From assembly GCF_014490485.1 (NCBI RefSeq), contig NZ_JACTVA010000025.1:1-64000 (forward strand): a stretch of 64,000 nucleotides of DNA. Reading direction: 5' to 3'. Made by a program: the position numbers and the translations under genes. Origin of the DNA: Teichococcus aerophilus. Its GTDB lineage: Bacteria; Pseudomonadota; Alphaproteobacteria; Acetobacterales; Acetobacteraceae. Below, piece by piece: positions 1-8,016 of this stretch. Position 1 is the stretch's first letter. Every line of letters begins with the position of its first letter. The notes beneath the pieces are model-generated. The model ran no database searches, was not told where the DNA came from, and saw nothing but the letters and a program-made list of their open reading frames with translations.

Positions 1-1036
1 CCTGGGCGAAGGCGGCGGCGTCCGACCGGCCGGCGTCGTGGGCGGCGGCCAGGCCGGCCAGGCGGCCGGCATGCACCGCGGGGGCCTGGCCGCGCAGCAA
101 GGCGCCATCGCCCACGGCGAACAGGCCGGGGATGCTGGTGCGGCCTTCGGCATCCACCTGCGGCACCCAGCCGCCGAGGGTACGGTCGAACCGCATCGGG
201 GCGCGCAGCAGGCGGGGTATCTCGGCGCCAGGGACCAGCCCGTCGCCGACGCAAAGCGCGTCGGCCATGAAGCGGCGGGGCGGCGCGGCGGCAAAGCTGC
301 CGTCGGTGGCCAGTGGGGCCACCTGCACGGCTTCCAGCACGTCCTGGCCCTCGGCGGCGTGGATGGCGTGACCAAACAGCACCGGCACCCGTCGCCCGGC
401 GATGCGTAGCGCCCAGCCGAGCCCGCGTGCCAGCAGGCGCGGCCGGGTAGCGAGGTGGCGGGTGGCGGCCAGCCACTCGGCCCGGCTGGCACGGTCCACC
501 ACGGCCACGACCTCGCCGCCGCTGGCCAGGATCTTGGCGGCGACGGCGGCCAGGAGCGGGCCGCAACCGGCGACCACCACGCGCTGGCCCGGCAGCACCG
601 CCTGCGCCTTCAACATGACGGTAGCGGCGGCGAGGCCAACCACGCCGGGCAGGGTCCAGCCTGGGAAGGGGATCACGCGCTCCACCGCGCCGGTGGCCGC
701 CACCAGCCGGGGCGCGGCGAGGTTGAGCGGCCCGGATTCGGTGGCCGCATCCAGGCGGAAGCCCCCCTCCGGCAATGTGTTGACCGACCAGGCGCGGGCG
801 TTGAAATGCGTTTCGACACGGGAAGCAACGAGGCGATCGCGCAGAGCGGCGCCAGCCGTGGCATCCTCGTCCGGCTTGGGCAAAGCGAGGCCGGGATAGG
901 GCGCCCGCCAGACCTGCCCGCCCGCGGCCTGGGCTTCCTCGACCAGCACGACATCCAGCCCCGCTGCGCTGGCGGCCAGGGCGGCTTCCGTTCCGGCCGG
1001 GCCGGCGCCCAGCACGATGAGGTCGGTCTGCCTCAT
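1..1036 (-). CDS. FAD/NAD(P)-binding oxidoreductase, opine/hydroxyproline-dehydrogenase alpha type (3' part outside window)
   Basis: The visible 345 residues begin with a Rossmann FAD motif (LGAGPAGTEAAL) and carry a second dinucleotide-binding motif (VVAGCGPLLAAVAAK) near residue 160, followed by an ...IPGLFAVGDG... FAD-contact segment close to the window edge. This layout is that of the large subunit of multi-subunit amine dehydrogenases (octopine/nopaline oxidase, HcnB, D-hydroxyproline dehydrogenase), which oxidise a secondary amine and pass electrons to a small 2Fe-2S subunit. Its ATG lies inside the stop codon of the upstream 2Fe-2S gene (ATGA overlap), so the two are translationally coupled. 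The C-terminus lies beyond base 1. The exact substrate cannot be read from sequence; the neighbouring amino-acid transporter points to an imino acid or opine. Confidence 0.85.
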   Translation of the reverse strand, partial: MRQTDLIVLGAGPAGTEAALAASAAGLDVVLVEEAQAAGGQVWRAPYPGLALPKPDEDATAGAALRDRLVASRVETHFNARAWSVNTLPEGGFRLDAATESGPLNLAAPRLVAATGAVERVIPFPGWTLPGVVGLAAATVMLKAQAVLPGQRVVVAGCGPLLAAVAAKILASGGEVVAVVDRASRAEWLAATRHLATRPRLLARGLGWALRIAGRRVPVLFGHAIHAAEGQDVLEAVQVAPLATDGSFAAAPPRRFMADALCVGDGLVPGAEIPRLLRAPMRFDRTLGGWVPQVDAEGRTSIPGLFAVGDGALLRGQAPAVHAGRLAGLAAAHDAGRSDAAAFAQ

Positions 1037-1323
1037 GGCATGGCGTCCGGCACCGGCTGTACGTCGAGGCCGGGGCGCACGGGCACCAGGCAGGCCTGGC
1101 GCGGCACGCCATCCACCAGCACCAGGCATTCCTGGCAGCTGCCCATGAAGCAGAAGGCGCCGCGCGGCGTGCCGGCAGCCGGGCTGCGGCGCAGGCCCAG
1201 CACGCCGGCGCAGGCCAGTGCCGTCGCCAATGCTTCCCCCACCGGGGCGCGCTGCGGCGTGCCGGCATAGGTGAAGGCGACCTCGGCCGGGCGGGTGGCG
1301 CCAGGTATGCGGCGGGATGTCAT
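1033..1323 (-). CDS. Small (2Fe-2S)-binding dehydrogenase subunit
   Basis: A 96-residue protein with a plant-ferredoxin-like cysteine pattern: C58-x4-C63-x2-C66 and a fourth Cys at 78. This is the pattern of the small electron-transfer subunit (HcnA/OoxX/D-hydroxyproline dehydrogenase gamma) that partners the downstream FAD subunit. The start chosen is the ATG at 1323, which overlaps the permease stop codon by four bases (ATGA). A longer reading upstream would run through the permease gene and is rejected. It sits between transporter and FAD subunit in one minus-strand operon, so uptake and oxidation of the substrate are probably co-expressed. Confidence 0.85.
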   Translation of the reverse strand: MTSRRIPGATRPAEVAFTYAGTPQRAPVGEALATALACAGVLGLRRSPAAGTPRGAFCFMGSCQECLVLVDGVPRQACLVPVRPGLDVQPVPDAMP

Positions 1324-2048
1324 GCCGCCGCGCCCTGCACCGTCAGCTCCGGCGCCGGGCGACGGCGGGCCTCGTGTACCAGCTTGCGCTCGGCCCGCTT
1401 GCCGATGCGGGAGAAGCTGTAGGAAATGACGAAGTAGATGACGAGGATGGTGCCGTAGCAGAGGAAGGCGGAGAAGCCGCGCTGGTTGAGCATGCGCGCG
1501 GCGAAGGTCAGCTCCAGGAAGCCGATCTGCGATACCAGCGCGGTCTCCTTCACCATGCTGACTGCATGGATGGTGGAAGGCGGCAGGATGACCCGCCAGG
1601 CCTGTGGCAGTACCACGCGGAACAGGGTGGAGAGCGCACCCATGTTCATCGTCAGCGCGGCTTCCCACTGGCGTTCCGGCACCGATTCCAGACCCGCGCG
1701 GATATTCTCGGCGGCCAGGGCGGACATGCGCAACGCCACGGCGACCAGCGCTACGGTGAACAGGCTGCTATCGGCCCCCGCCATCTGGAAGCCGAAGAAC
1801 ACGCACATCAGCAGCACCAGGAACGGGATGCGGCGGAACCATTCCGTCCAGAGCAGGGAGAGCCAGCGCGGCAGGCGCCAAGTGACAACGTGGCGTTGCC
1901 GCAGCAGCGCCAGCACGAAGCCCGCCGCATAGCCGATGCCGCAGCCGGCGAAGGACACCAGCAAGGTGTTCAGCGCCGCCTGGCCGAGGAACAGCAGGTT
2001 CCAATAGGTGTAGAAGCGCGGCGCCTCCTCCAGCAACTGCGCCAGCAT
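1320..2048 (-). CDS. Polar amino-acid ABC transporter permease (second)
   Basis: A 242-residue inner-membrane permease of the HisMQ/GlnP family with about five hydrophobic segments. The EAA-type cytoplasmic loop that docks the ATPase is visible (EAALTMNMGALSTLFRVVLPQA region). The start is the ATG at 2048, which overlaps the upstream permease stop (TGATG); longer readings in this frame are out-of-frame shadow of the first permease. Paired with the permease immediately upstream it forms the heterodimeric channel for the binding protein at 2731-3564 and the ATPase encoded divergently at 3695. Confidence 0.9.
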   Translation of the reverse strand: MLAQLLEEAPRFYTYWNLLFLGQAALNTLLVSFAGCGIGYAAGFVLALLRQRHVVTWRLPRWLSLLWTEWFRRIPFLVLLMCVFFGFQMAGADSSLFTVALVAVALRMSALAAENIRAGLESVPERQWEAALTMNMGALSTLFRVVLPQAWRVILPPSTIHAVSMVKETALVSQIGFLELTFAARMLNQRGFSAFLCYGTILVIYFVISYSFSRIGKRAERKLVHEARRRPAPELTVQGAAA

Positions 2049-2716
2049 CAGAAAACCCCCCGGCGGACACGGAACAGCCAGCGGCCCAACGCGAACAGCA
2101 CGGCCGAGGCGACGACGGTGATGCCGACATAGAGGATGGCGGTGATGGAGAAGATCTCGATGGAGCGGAAGCTGATGGCGTTGGCGTTCAGCGCCCGCCC
2201 GGTCAGTTCCTCCACGCCGAAGATGGCCGCCATCGACGTGCCCAGCGTCATGATGATGTATTGCGAGGACAGCGCGGGGTAGAGCGTGCGCACCACATGC
2301 GGCGCGATGACGTACCACACCATCTGCACCCGGCTGAAGCCGAGCGTCTCGGCGGCCTCGATCTCCTCCCGACGCACGGAATCGAAGCCGGCCCGCTGGA
2401 TTTCCGTCAGGTAGGCGCCGGCATTCAGCGTCATGCCCAGCAGCACGGCCTGGAACGGCGTCAGCAGGATGCCGGCCTCGGGCAACGCGTAGAACAGGAA
2501 GAACACCTGCACGAGCTGCGGCGTGTTGGTGAAGAAGCCGACATAGGCCCGCACCGGCAGCCGCGCCGCGCGCGGCCCGAAGCGCAGCACCGAGGCGCCG
2601 AGCAGCCCGATGCCGAGCCCCATGGCGAAGGCCAGGAAGGCGATCTGGAGCGACAGCAGCGCGCCGCGCAGGAAATCCGGCACGTAGGGCAGGATCTGTC
2701 CGAATTGCAGCTGCAC
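2048..2716 (-). CDS. Polar amino-acid ABC transporter permease (first)
   Basis: A 222-residue HisMQ-family permease beginning VQLQFGQILPYVPDFLRGA, with the EAA loop (EAAETLGFSRVQMVWYVIAPHVV) in the C-terminal half. I place the start at the GTG at 2716: an AAGGA Shine-Dalgarno lies ten bases upstream and overlaps the 3' end of the binding-protein gene, and no ATG fits the family N-terminus. Longer readings run into the binding-protein gene. It forms the membrane channel together with the next permease downstream. Confidence 0.85.
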   Translation of the reverse strand: MQLQFGQILPYVPDFLRGALLSLQIAFLAFAMGLGIGLLGASVLRFGPRAARLPVRAYVGFFTNTPQLVQVFFLFYALPEAGILLTPFQAVLLGMTLNAGAYLTEIQRAGFDSVRREEIEAAETLGFSRVQMVWYVIAPHVVRTLYPALSSQYIIMTLGTSMAAIFGVEELTGRALNANAISFRSIEIFSITAILYVGITVVASAVLFALGRWLFRVRRGVF

Positions 2717-2730
2717 GGCGCGATGGTCCT

Positions 2731-3564
2731 TCAGAACATCGGGTTCAGCGGCACCGGGGTGCGCATCGGCCCGCCGAACCATTTTTCCCACGCGGCGTTG
2801 ACGAAGCCGCGGGAATGCATGTCGAATAGCGCGACGTTCACCGCGTCCCGCAACGTGCTGTTGCCCTTCTGCACGCCGATGCCGGTCCACATCGTGGCCA
2901 GCACCTCATCCAGCACGCGCCAGCGTACATTGGGCTGGTTCTTCATCGGGATGGCGACGGATTCGTACACGTCCACCAGCGCATCGGCGCGGCCCTGGGC
3001 GAGGGCGCGGAACACATCCGGGTAGTTGTCCAGCAGCGTCACCTGCGCCTGGGGCGCGTTGGCCTGGATCCAGGGAATACCGGTGGTGCCGCGCACCTGC
3101 ACCAACTTCACGTCCTTGTTGTTCAGGTCAGCCGGCTTGGACAGCGGCACGGCCGTGCCTTCTCGCGCCAGCACCACCATGCTCTGCGAATGCAGCGGCA
3201 TGGTGAAGTCGATCACCAGGGCGCGGTCCACCGTGCGGGTGATGGAGCCCATCACGAGGTCCACCCGGTCGGACTGCACGAAGGGCACGCGGTCGGGCGA
3301 GCCGACCTGGACGATCTCCAGCTCCGCCTTCAGCAGCCGTGCCAGTTCCCGCGCGATGTCCGCGTCGAAGCCGTCGATCTGATTGCGGTCGTTGAACACG
3401 CCGAAGGGTGGCAGGGTCGGGTTGATGCCAACGCGCAGCTTCTTGGTGGAGAGAACCTGCTCCAGCGGCCTGGCCTGCGCGCTGCCGCGGGGCAGGGCGG
3501 CGAGGGCCGTGCCGGCGGCGAGGAGAGAGAGGGCGGCGCGGCGGCCGTGACGGGGTTCGGGCAT
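2731..3564 (-). CDS. Amino-acid ABC transporter substrate-binding protein (SBP family 3)
   Basis: A 277-residue periplasmic protein: an arginine-rich signal peptide (MPEPRHGRRAALSLLAAGTA, cleaved near ARA/ARP) followed by a family-3 binding fold, with the typical opening LRVGINPTLPPFGV and the hinge region MGSITRTVDRALVIDF. It would capture a polar or imino amino acid for the two permeases that follow. The ATG at 3564 is preferred over an upstream in-frame start at 3612, because the latter would place the strong palindrome at 3591-3602 inside the coding region and add a non-signal N-terminus. It is the first gene of the minus-strand transport/dehydrogenase operon. Confidence 0.9.
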   Translation of the reverse strand: MPEPRHGRRAALSLLAAGTALAALPRGSAQARPLEQVLSTKKLRVGINPTLPPFGVFNDRNQIDGFDADIARELARLLKAELEIVQVGSPDRVPFVQSDRVDLVMGSITRTVDRALVIDFTMPLHSQSMVVLAREGTAVPLSKPADLNNKDVKLVQVRGTTGIPWIQANAPQAQVTLLDNYPDVFRALAQGRADALVDVYESVAIPMKNQPNVRWRVLDEVLATMWTGIGVQKGNSTLRDAVNVALFDMHSRGFVNAAWEKWFGGPMRTPVPLNPMF

Positions 3565-3590
3565 GGGCGACGACCTTATCCGGGAGGCCG

Positions 3591-3613
3591 ATTGTGCACA
3601 ATGCTTGCACAAT
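3591..3613. promoter_or_regulatory. Operator-like palindrome between divergent transport genes
   Basis: ATTGTGCACAAT is a perfect 12-bp palindrome at 3591-3602. It is followed two bases later by a second half-matching block TTGCACAAT (3605-3613). The pair lies 27 bp upstream of the SBP start codon and about 80 bp upstream of the ATPase gene on the other strand, where a shared regulator would act. TTGT-N2-ACAA symmetry is compatible with GntR/FCD family operators, and an FCD regulator is encoded at 4877-5548, but the link is inference. Confidence 0.55.
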
Positions 3614-3694
3614 TACGGGAGAGGCCGCAGAGTAGCGACGGCCCGCGCCACCGCGCAAGGCCGCATTTCTGCCGGCATGAGCAAAGGGGTTGAC

Positions 3695-4429
3695 GTGAGC
3701 TACCTGTCCATCGACCGACTCTCCGCCCGCTACGGCAGCCTCGACGTTCTGTCCGATATCTCCCTCTCCGTCGAGAAGGGGGAGGTGGTGGCGCTGATCG
3801 GCCCCTCCGGCTCTGGCAAGAGCACGCTGCTGCGCGCCTTTGTCGGCCTGCTGAAGCCGTATGGCGGCACGGTGCGCCTGGCCGGCAATACGCTGGACTA
3901 TGCGGACGCGGCCTCGCTCCGCCGGGCGAGGGACCGCTTCGCCATCGTGTTCCAGCAATACAACCTGTTCCAGAACATGACCGTGCTGCGCAACGTCTGC
4001 ATCGCGCCGACCCTGGTGAAGAAGCGCGACAAGAAGGACGTCGAGGCCACCGCCCTCGCGCTGCTGGAAAAAATAGGGCTCGGCCACAAGCTGCACGCCT
4101 ATCCGGACGAACTCTCCGGCGGCCAGCAGCAGCGCGTGGCCCTGGCCCGCGCCCTGGCGCTGAAGCCCGACGTGTTGCTGCTGGACGAAGTGACCTCCGC
4201 CCTCGACCCCGAGCTGGTCAACGAGGTGCTGGACGCCATCCGCACCCTGGCGGCCGACGGCATGACCATGGTGATCGTCAGCCACGAAATGGGCTTCGTC
4301 CGCGAAGTCTCCAGCCGCGTCGTGTTCATGGACCGCGGCCGCGTGGTGGAAGAAGGGCCGCCGTCCATGCTGGACGCGCCGCGCACGGAGCGGCTGCGCG
4401 ACTTCACGGCGAAGATCATCCGGCACTGA
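3695..4429 (+). CDS. Amino-acid ABC transporter ATP-binding protein
   Basis: A 244-residue GlnQ/HisP-type ATPase. Walker A (GPSGSGKST), Q-loop region (VFQQYNLFQNMTVLRN), ABC signature ([15 protein letters not shown]), Walker B (VLLLDEVTSALDPE) and H-loop (VSHEMGF) are all present, so it should hydrolyse ATP to drive the importer encoded divergently at 1320-3564. The GTG at 3695 is chosen because AAAGGGG lies five bases upstream; an ATG at 3677 (six residues longer) is the alternative. The gene is followed after 11 bp by repeat copy 1, whose left end is a probable terminator. Confidence 0.92.
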   Translation: MSYLSIDRLSARYGSLDVLSDISLSVEKGEVVALIGPSGSGKSTLLRAFVGLLKPYGGTVRLAGNTLDYADAASLRRARDRFAIVFQQYNLFQNMTVLRNVCIAPTLVKKRDKKDVEATALALLEKIGLGHKLHAYPDELSGGQQQRVALARALALKPDVLLLDEVTSALDPELVNEVLDAIRTLAADGMTMVIVSHEMGFVREVSSRVVFMDRGRVVEEGPPSMLDAPRTERLRDFTAKIIRH

Positions 4430-4440
4430 CTGACATGGGA

Positions 4441-4683
4441 GAAGGCCGGGAAAGAATTCCCCGGGCTCCTTCTTTTGCTTTTTCGAGTTTTCTGGCGTGG
4501 CTTTTGATGGTTCGGGTCTGAGATCCGGCTGGGTGCGCCGGAGGTCTATGACCTTCGGCGACTAGGGTTTCCGCCGCGTGGCCCCTATTTAAATTCATCG
4601 AGAAGCGTCCTCTCAGCCCTGAACCGCGACGCCAACTCGAAGAAAAAAAGAAGGGGGCCGGGGAATTTTTTCCCCGGCCTTCT
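4441..4683 (+). repeat. CTR intergenic repeat, copy 1 (terminator-ended, standard interior)
   Basis: It fills the convergent junction between the ABC ATPase and the GntR gene. The left end opens GAAGGCCGGGAAAGAATTCC, a hairpin with an AGAA loop (one G shorter than in the other copies), then a T-rich run to about 4489. The right end is the inverted counterpart (A-rich run, then hairpin ending GGCCTTC). The interior carries the central dyad at 4535-4560, here imperfect (CGCCGGAGGTC against GACCTTCGGCG). Confidence 0.85.
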
Positions 4684-4815
4684 CTCTTCGGATGCGCTCG
4701 AGCCGAGTACAGTCTCGCGTCAAGCCGGCGGCGCGGAAGGCCGACAACAAAGGGTAGCTGGCGGTTCAGCCTTTGTCGCCGTCCGCCATCATCCAGGCTG
4801 CGTCACCCAACGCCG

Positions 4816-4869
4816 AAGCCAAACGCGCAGAGAAAGATGGAGCCCTGGGGGAATCCTGCCCCCTGGCCT
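4816..4869 (-). repeat. Solo degenerate right end of the CTR repeat; probable terminator of the gntR gene
   Basis: GCCAAACGCGCAGAGAAAGA followed by a G5/C5 hairpin and GGCCT matches the right-hand end of the repeat family (compare copy 4, 24730-24781) with several substitutions. No matching left end or interior precedes it. Read on the minus strand it gives a hairpin then a CT-rich run, seven bases past the GntR stop codon. It looks like a relic or an independently retained terminator half. Confidence 0.6.
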
Positions 4870-4876
4870 GCCCCTT

Positions 4877-5548
4877 TCACTTCACCGTCGCCAGCGTGAA
4901 GCGGGAGAGGGAGCGCAAGTGGATCTGCACCGCGCGCCGTGCGGCCTTGGCATCGCCGGCGATCAATGCGTCCAGGATGGCGATGTGTTCGGAGGAATCG
5001 GGTGCCACGCGGTCGGACAGGCGGGCGATTTCGAACAGCCGTGTGGTGGTGCGCAGGCCTTCGATCAGCCGGGCCATGACGTCGTTGCCGCAATGTTCGG
5101 CATAGATGCGGTGGACGTTGTCGTCCGAGAGCCAGTGGGCGGCGGTGTGGGTATTGGCGCCTTGCAGTTCCACCGCTTCGGCGCGCACCGTGCGGAGCCG
5201 GCCGAGCGGGATGTGCCCGGCGGCCAGGGCGGCGGCCTCCGGTTCCAGAATTTCGCGCGCCTTCAGGCTATGCAGGTATTCGCCGAGGTCGACATGACGG
5301 ACGACAAAGGAGCGGTTGGCGGTCTTGACCACCAGTCCTTCCCCTTCCAGCCGCTGCAGCGCTTCGCGGAGCGGGGTGCGGGATATGCCGAGTGCCTCGG
5401 CCAGGCGTTGCTCCACTACCGTCTCTCCGCCGCGCAGGCGCCGGTCGCGGATCATGTCCGAGATGGAACGGTAGGCCAGCCCCGCCAAATTGATGGAAGC
5501 CCGCGGGCTGTCGCTGGGCTCCGGGATGTCCGATGGGGTGTCCGGCAT
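4877..5548 (-). CDS. GntR-family transcriptional regulator, FCD subfamily
   Basis: A 223-residue repressor-type protein. The N-terminal winged helix holds the GntR recognition segment LAEALGISRTPLREALQRLEGEG (about residues 52-74). The C-terminal all-helical FCD domain carries the usual metal-binding His/Asp scatter (DNVHRIY, SSEHIAILDAL, HLRSL). FCD regulators sense small organic acids or amino acids. The ATG at 5548 gives the usual length. It is a single gene, convergent with the transporter ATPase; it may control the amino-acid operon to its left (palindrome at 3591) or the aldehyde oxidoreductase operon to its right, and neither is proven. Confidence 0.88.
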   Translation of the reverse strand: MPDTPSDIPEPSDSPRASINLAGLAYRSISDMIRDRRLRGGETVVEQRLAEALGISRTPLREALQRLEGEGLVVKTANRSFVVRHVDLGEYLHSLKAREILEPEAAALAAGHIPLGRLRTVRAEAVELQGANTHTAAHWLSDDNVHRIYAEHCGNDVMARLIEGLRTTTRLFEIARLSDRVAPDSSEHIAILDALIAGDAKAARRAVQIHLRSLSRFTLATVK

Positions 5549-5680
5549 GGTCTGTCCCCCCTTCCTTAGCCAGGCAGCGGCCGGATGGCGAGGCGTAACA
5601 TCGCCGTTGTTCCAGATTCCATACACAGATTGATCCCCAGAATTTGGGGATAACTCGGGGGCAGGCGGCCGGGGGCGGCC

Positions 5681-5713
5681 GGCGGTCCGGGCGGGTGGAG
5701 CGCCCGGGCCGCC
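5681..5713 (-). terminator. Strong GC hairpin after the Mo-hydroxylase operon
   Basis: GGCGGTCCGGGCG (5681-5693) and CGCCCGGGCCGCC (5701-5713) form a 13-bp stem with one mismatch and a 7-base loop. It begins 14 bp past the stop codon of the large Mo subunit. There is no T-tract, so it may stabilise the 3' end or act with Rho rather than as a classic intrinsic terminator. Confidence 0.5.
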
Positions 5714-5727
5714 CGGCCTGGCAGGCT

Positions 5728-8016
5728 TCAGCAGAGATCGGCCAGGGTGATCGGCAGGTCGCGCACCCGCTTGCCGGTGGCGTGGAACACCGCGTTGGCG
5801 ATGGCCGCCGCCAGGCCGACGATGCCCAGCTCCCCCACCCCCTTGCCGCCGAGCGCGGAGGCATGCGGGTCCGGCTCGCCGACCGAGATGACCTCGATGG
5901 GCGGGATGTCGGCATGGGTCGGCAGCAGGTAGTCGGCCAGGTTGTTGTTCAGCACCCGGGCGTGGCGGCGGTCGACGATGCCGCCTTCCAGCAGTGCCTG
6001 GCCGATGCCCATGACGATGCCGCCCTTGATCTGGCTTTCCGCCAGCCGTGGGTTGTAGAGCAGCCCGGCATCGAAGGCGGTGACGATGCGGCGCAGGCGC
6101 ACGCTGCCCAGGGCCTCGTCCACCGCCAGCTCGACGAAATGGGCGCACCAGCTGTGCATCGAGTATTCGCCATCGGTGGGCGCACGCATGGTGGAGACGG
6201 TGGTGAAGGCGCGGTAGCGGTCCTCCGGCTTCAGGCCGTTTTCCGCCAGGGTGTCCCGCAACGCCTCCACGCGGTCCCGGCCGATGGCGGTGAGCAACTC
6301 GGCGATCGGCAGGGGCGGGGCCTCGCCACGCGGTGCAATCAGCCGGCCCTCGGCCACGGCCAGGGTATTAGCCACCCCGCGCAGCGGTGAGCGCGGGTCG
6401 TTGAGCGCCAGGCCGATCAGCTCCTCCCGCGCGGCGCGGGCGGCCTTGTCCACCGCGCCGGTCATCAGCCCGGCCATCTGCGAGCCGCCGGAGACGGGGG
6501 CGCGGGGGAGGGTGGAATCCCCCAGCGTCACCCGCACGCGGGCGAGCGGCAGGCCGAAGACGGAGGCGGCGGTCTGCGCCAGGATGGTGTAGGCGCCGGT
6601 GCCCATGTCGCTGGTGCTGCTGGCGACCTCGACGCCGCCATCGGCCAGAATGCGCACCATGGCCTCGCCCGCGCTGCGCCGCACCGGGTAGGTGCCGGCG
6701 GCCATGCCCCAGCCAAGGCGCAGGGGGCCGTCCCGCATCGCGCCCGGGGTCGGGTTCCGGCGGGCCCAGCCGAAGGAATCGGCGCCGGCTGCATAGGCTT
6801 CCCGCATCCGGCGGCTGGACCACAGCTTGCCGGAATGCGGGTCCCGCCCCGGCTCGTTGCGCAGGCGGAGCGCCAGCGGGTCCTGGCCCAGCGCGTAGGC
6901 CAGCTCGTCCATCGCGCATTCCAGCGCGAAGGCGGAGGGGTTTTCGCCCGGTGCGCGCTTGGCGGAAGGGGTGACGGTATTGACCGGCACCACGCGCTGC
7001 CGGCTGCTGAGATGCGGTACCTCGTACATCAGGGCGGTGGCGGCGTTCAGCGGCTCCACCCACAGGCCGTTGCGGGAGGTCTCCTGCCAGCCGCGATGGC
7101 GGATGGCGAGCAAGTGGCCGTCCGCGTCGGCGCCCAGCTCGAGAAGCTGTCGTGTGGCCGCGCGCCCGCCGAAGGCGGTGAAGGTCTGCGGCCGGGTCAG
7201 CACCAGCTTCACCGGCCGGCCGAGCATCCGCGCCGCCTGGGCCGCGATGGCGCCGTGCGGCAGCGCCAGCGCCTTGCTGCCGAAGCCACCGCCAATATAG
7301 GGCGAGATCAGCCGCACCTGCTCGAACCCGATGCCGAACCATTCGGCGTAGTTGCGCGCCATGCCGTCCAGCCACTGGCTGGGCTCCCACAGGGTCAGGG
7401 CATCGCCGTCCCAGCGTGCGGTCAGGCCGTGCGGCTCGATCGGCACGTTGTATTCGCGCGGCGTGCCGTACTCGGCGCTGATGCGGATATCGGCGCTGGC
7501 CAGCGCCGTGTCCGCATCGCCGCGCTCGATGGTCAGGGGCGGCAGGTCCTGGCCTTCCCCGGCGTCGGGCACGGTGAAATCGGCCAGGAAGGGCGCGGCC
7601 TCGTAGTCCACGCGCAGCAGCGTGGCGGCCTCGGTCGCCTGTTCCAGGCTTTCCGCCACCACCAGGGCGATCTGTTGGCCGACATGGCGGATCTCGGGCT
7701 CCAGCGGCCGGTACTCGGAGGTCGGCGGCGCTTCGCCGGTCCAGGTGGAGGCGGCGTGCAGCGGTGGCGTGTTGCCCGGCGTCAGCACCAGCAGCACGCC
7801 GGGCGCGGCCTCCGCCGCCGTGCGGTCGATGCCGCGCACCCATCCGGCGGCGATGGTGGCGGTGACGAGCACGGCATGCGCCAGCCCCTCCACCGGCTGG
7901 TCCATGGCGTAGGCGGCCTCGCCACGGATCTTGGCCAGGCCGTCGATGCGCGGCGGGCGGCCGCCGATGCCATCGCCGGCATCGCCACGTTGGGGCGAGA
8001 TGTCGAGCGGGCTCAT
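5728..8016 (-). CDS. Aldehyde oxidoreductase molybdenum-binding subunit (PaoC/YagR-like)
   Basis: A 762-residue xanthine-dehydrogenase-family large subunit that would hold the molybdopterin cytosine dinucleotide cofactor and hydroxylate aldehydes or N-heterocycles. The N-terminus GRPPRIDGLAKIRGEAAYAM and the motif GGGFGSKAL (cofactor/substrate channel) are family hallmarks. Near the C-terminus KGVGELGIVG contains the conserved Glu expected to act as base. Overall match is best to PaoC of the PaoABC aldehyde oxidoreductase, judged from the companion FAD subunit. It is the last gene of the 2Fe-2S/FAD/Mo operon, with an ATGA overlap with the FAD gene. No XdhC/PaoD-type maturation gene is present in the window. 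Confidence 0.88.
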   Translation of the reverse strand: MSPLDISPQRGDAGDGIGGRPPRIDGLAKIRGEAAYAMDQPVEGLAHAVLVTATIAAGWVRGIDRTAAEAAPGVLLVLTPGNTPPLHAASTWTGEAPPTSEYRPLEPEIRHVGQQIALVVAESLEQATEAATLLRVDYEAAPFLADFTVPDAGEGQDLPPLTIERGDADTALASADIRISAEYGTPREYNVPIEPHGLTARWDGDALTLWEPSQWLDGMARNYAEWFGIGFEQVRLISPYIGGGFGSKALALPHGAIAAQAARMLGRPVKLVLTRPQTFTAFGGRAATRQLLELGADADGHLLAIRHRGWQETSRNGLWVEPLNAATALMYEVPHLSSRQRVVPVNTVTPSAKRAPGENPSAFALECAMDELAYALGQDPLALRLRNEPGRDPHSGKLWSSRRMREAYAAGADSFGWARRNPTPGAMRDGPLRLGWGMAAGTYPVRRSAGEAMVRILADGGVEVASSTSDMGTGAYTILAQTAASVFGLPLARVRVTLGDSTLPRAPVSGGSQMAGLMTGAVDKAARAAREELIGLALNDPRSPLRGVANTLAVAEGRLIAPRGEAPPLPIAELLTAIGRDRVEALRDTLAENGLKPEDRYRAFTTVSTMRAPTDGEYSMHSWCAHFVELAVDEALGSVRLRRIVTAFDAGLLYNPRLAESQIKGGIVMGIGQALLEGGIVDRRHARVLNNNLADYLLPTHADIPPIEVISVGEPDPHASALGGKGVGELGIVGLAAAIANAVFHATGKRVRDLPITLADLC

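Noticed and set aside
2717-2890. Longer N-terminus for the first amino-acid permease
   Set aside because: The extension overlaps the binding-protein gene by about 160 bases and reads as shadow sequence; the GTG at 2716 has a proper ribosome site and family-like N-terminus.
4773-5105. Plus-strand ORF upstream of and across the GntR gene
   Set aside because: It begins in the gap and runs antisense through the GntR ligand domain; no ribosome site or family similarity is visible.
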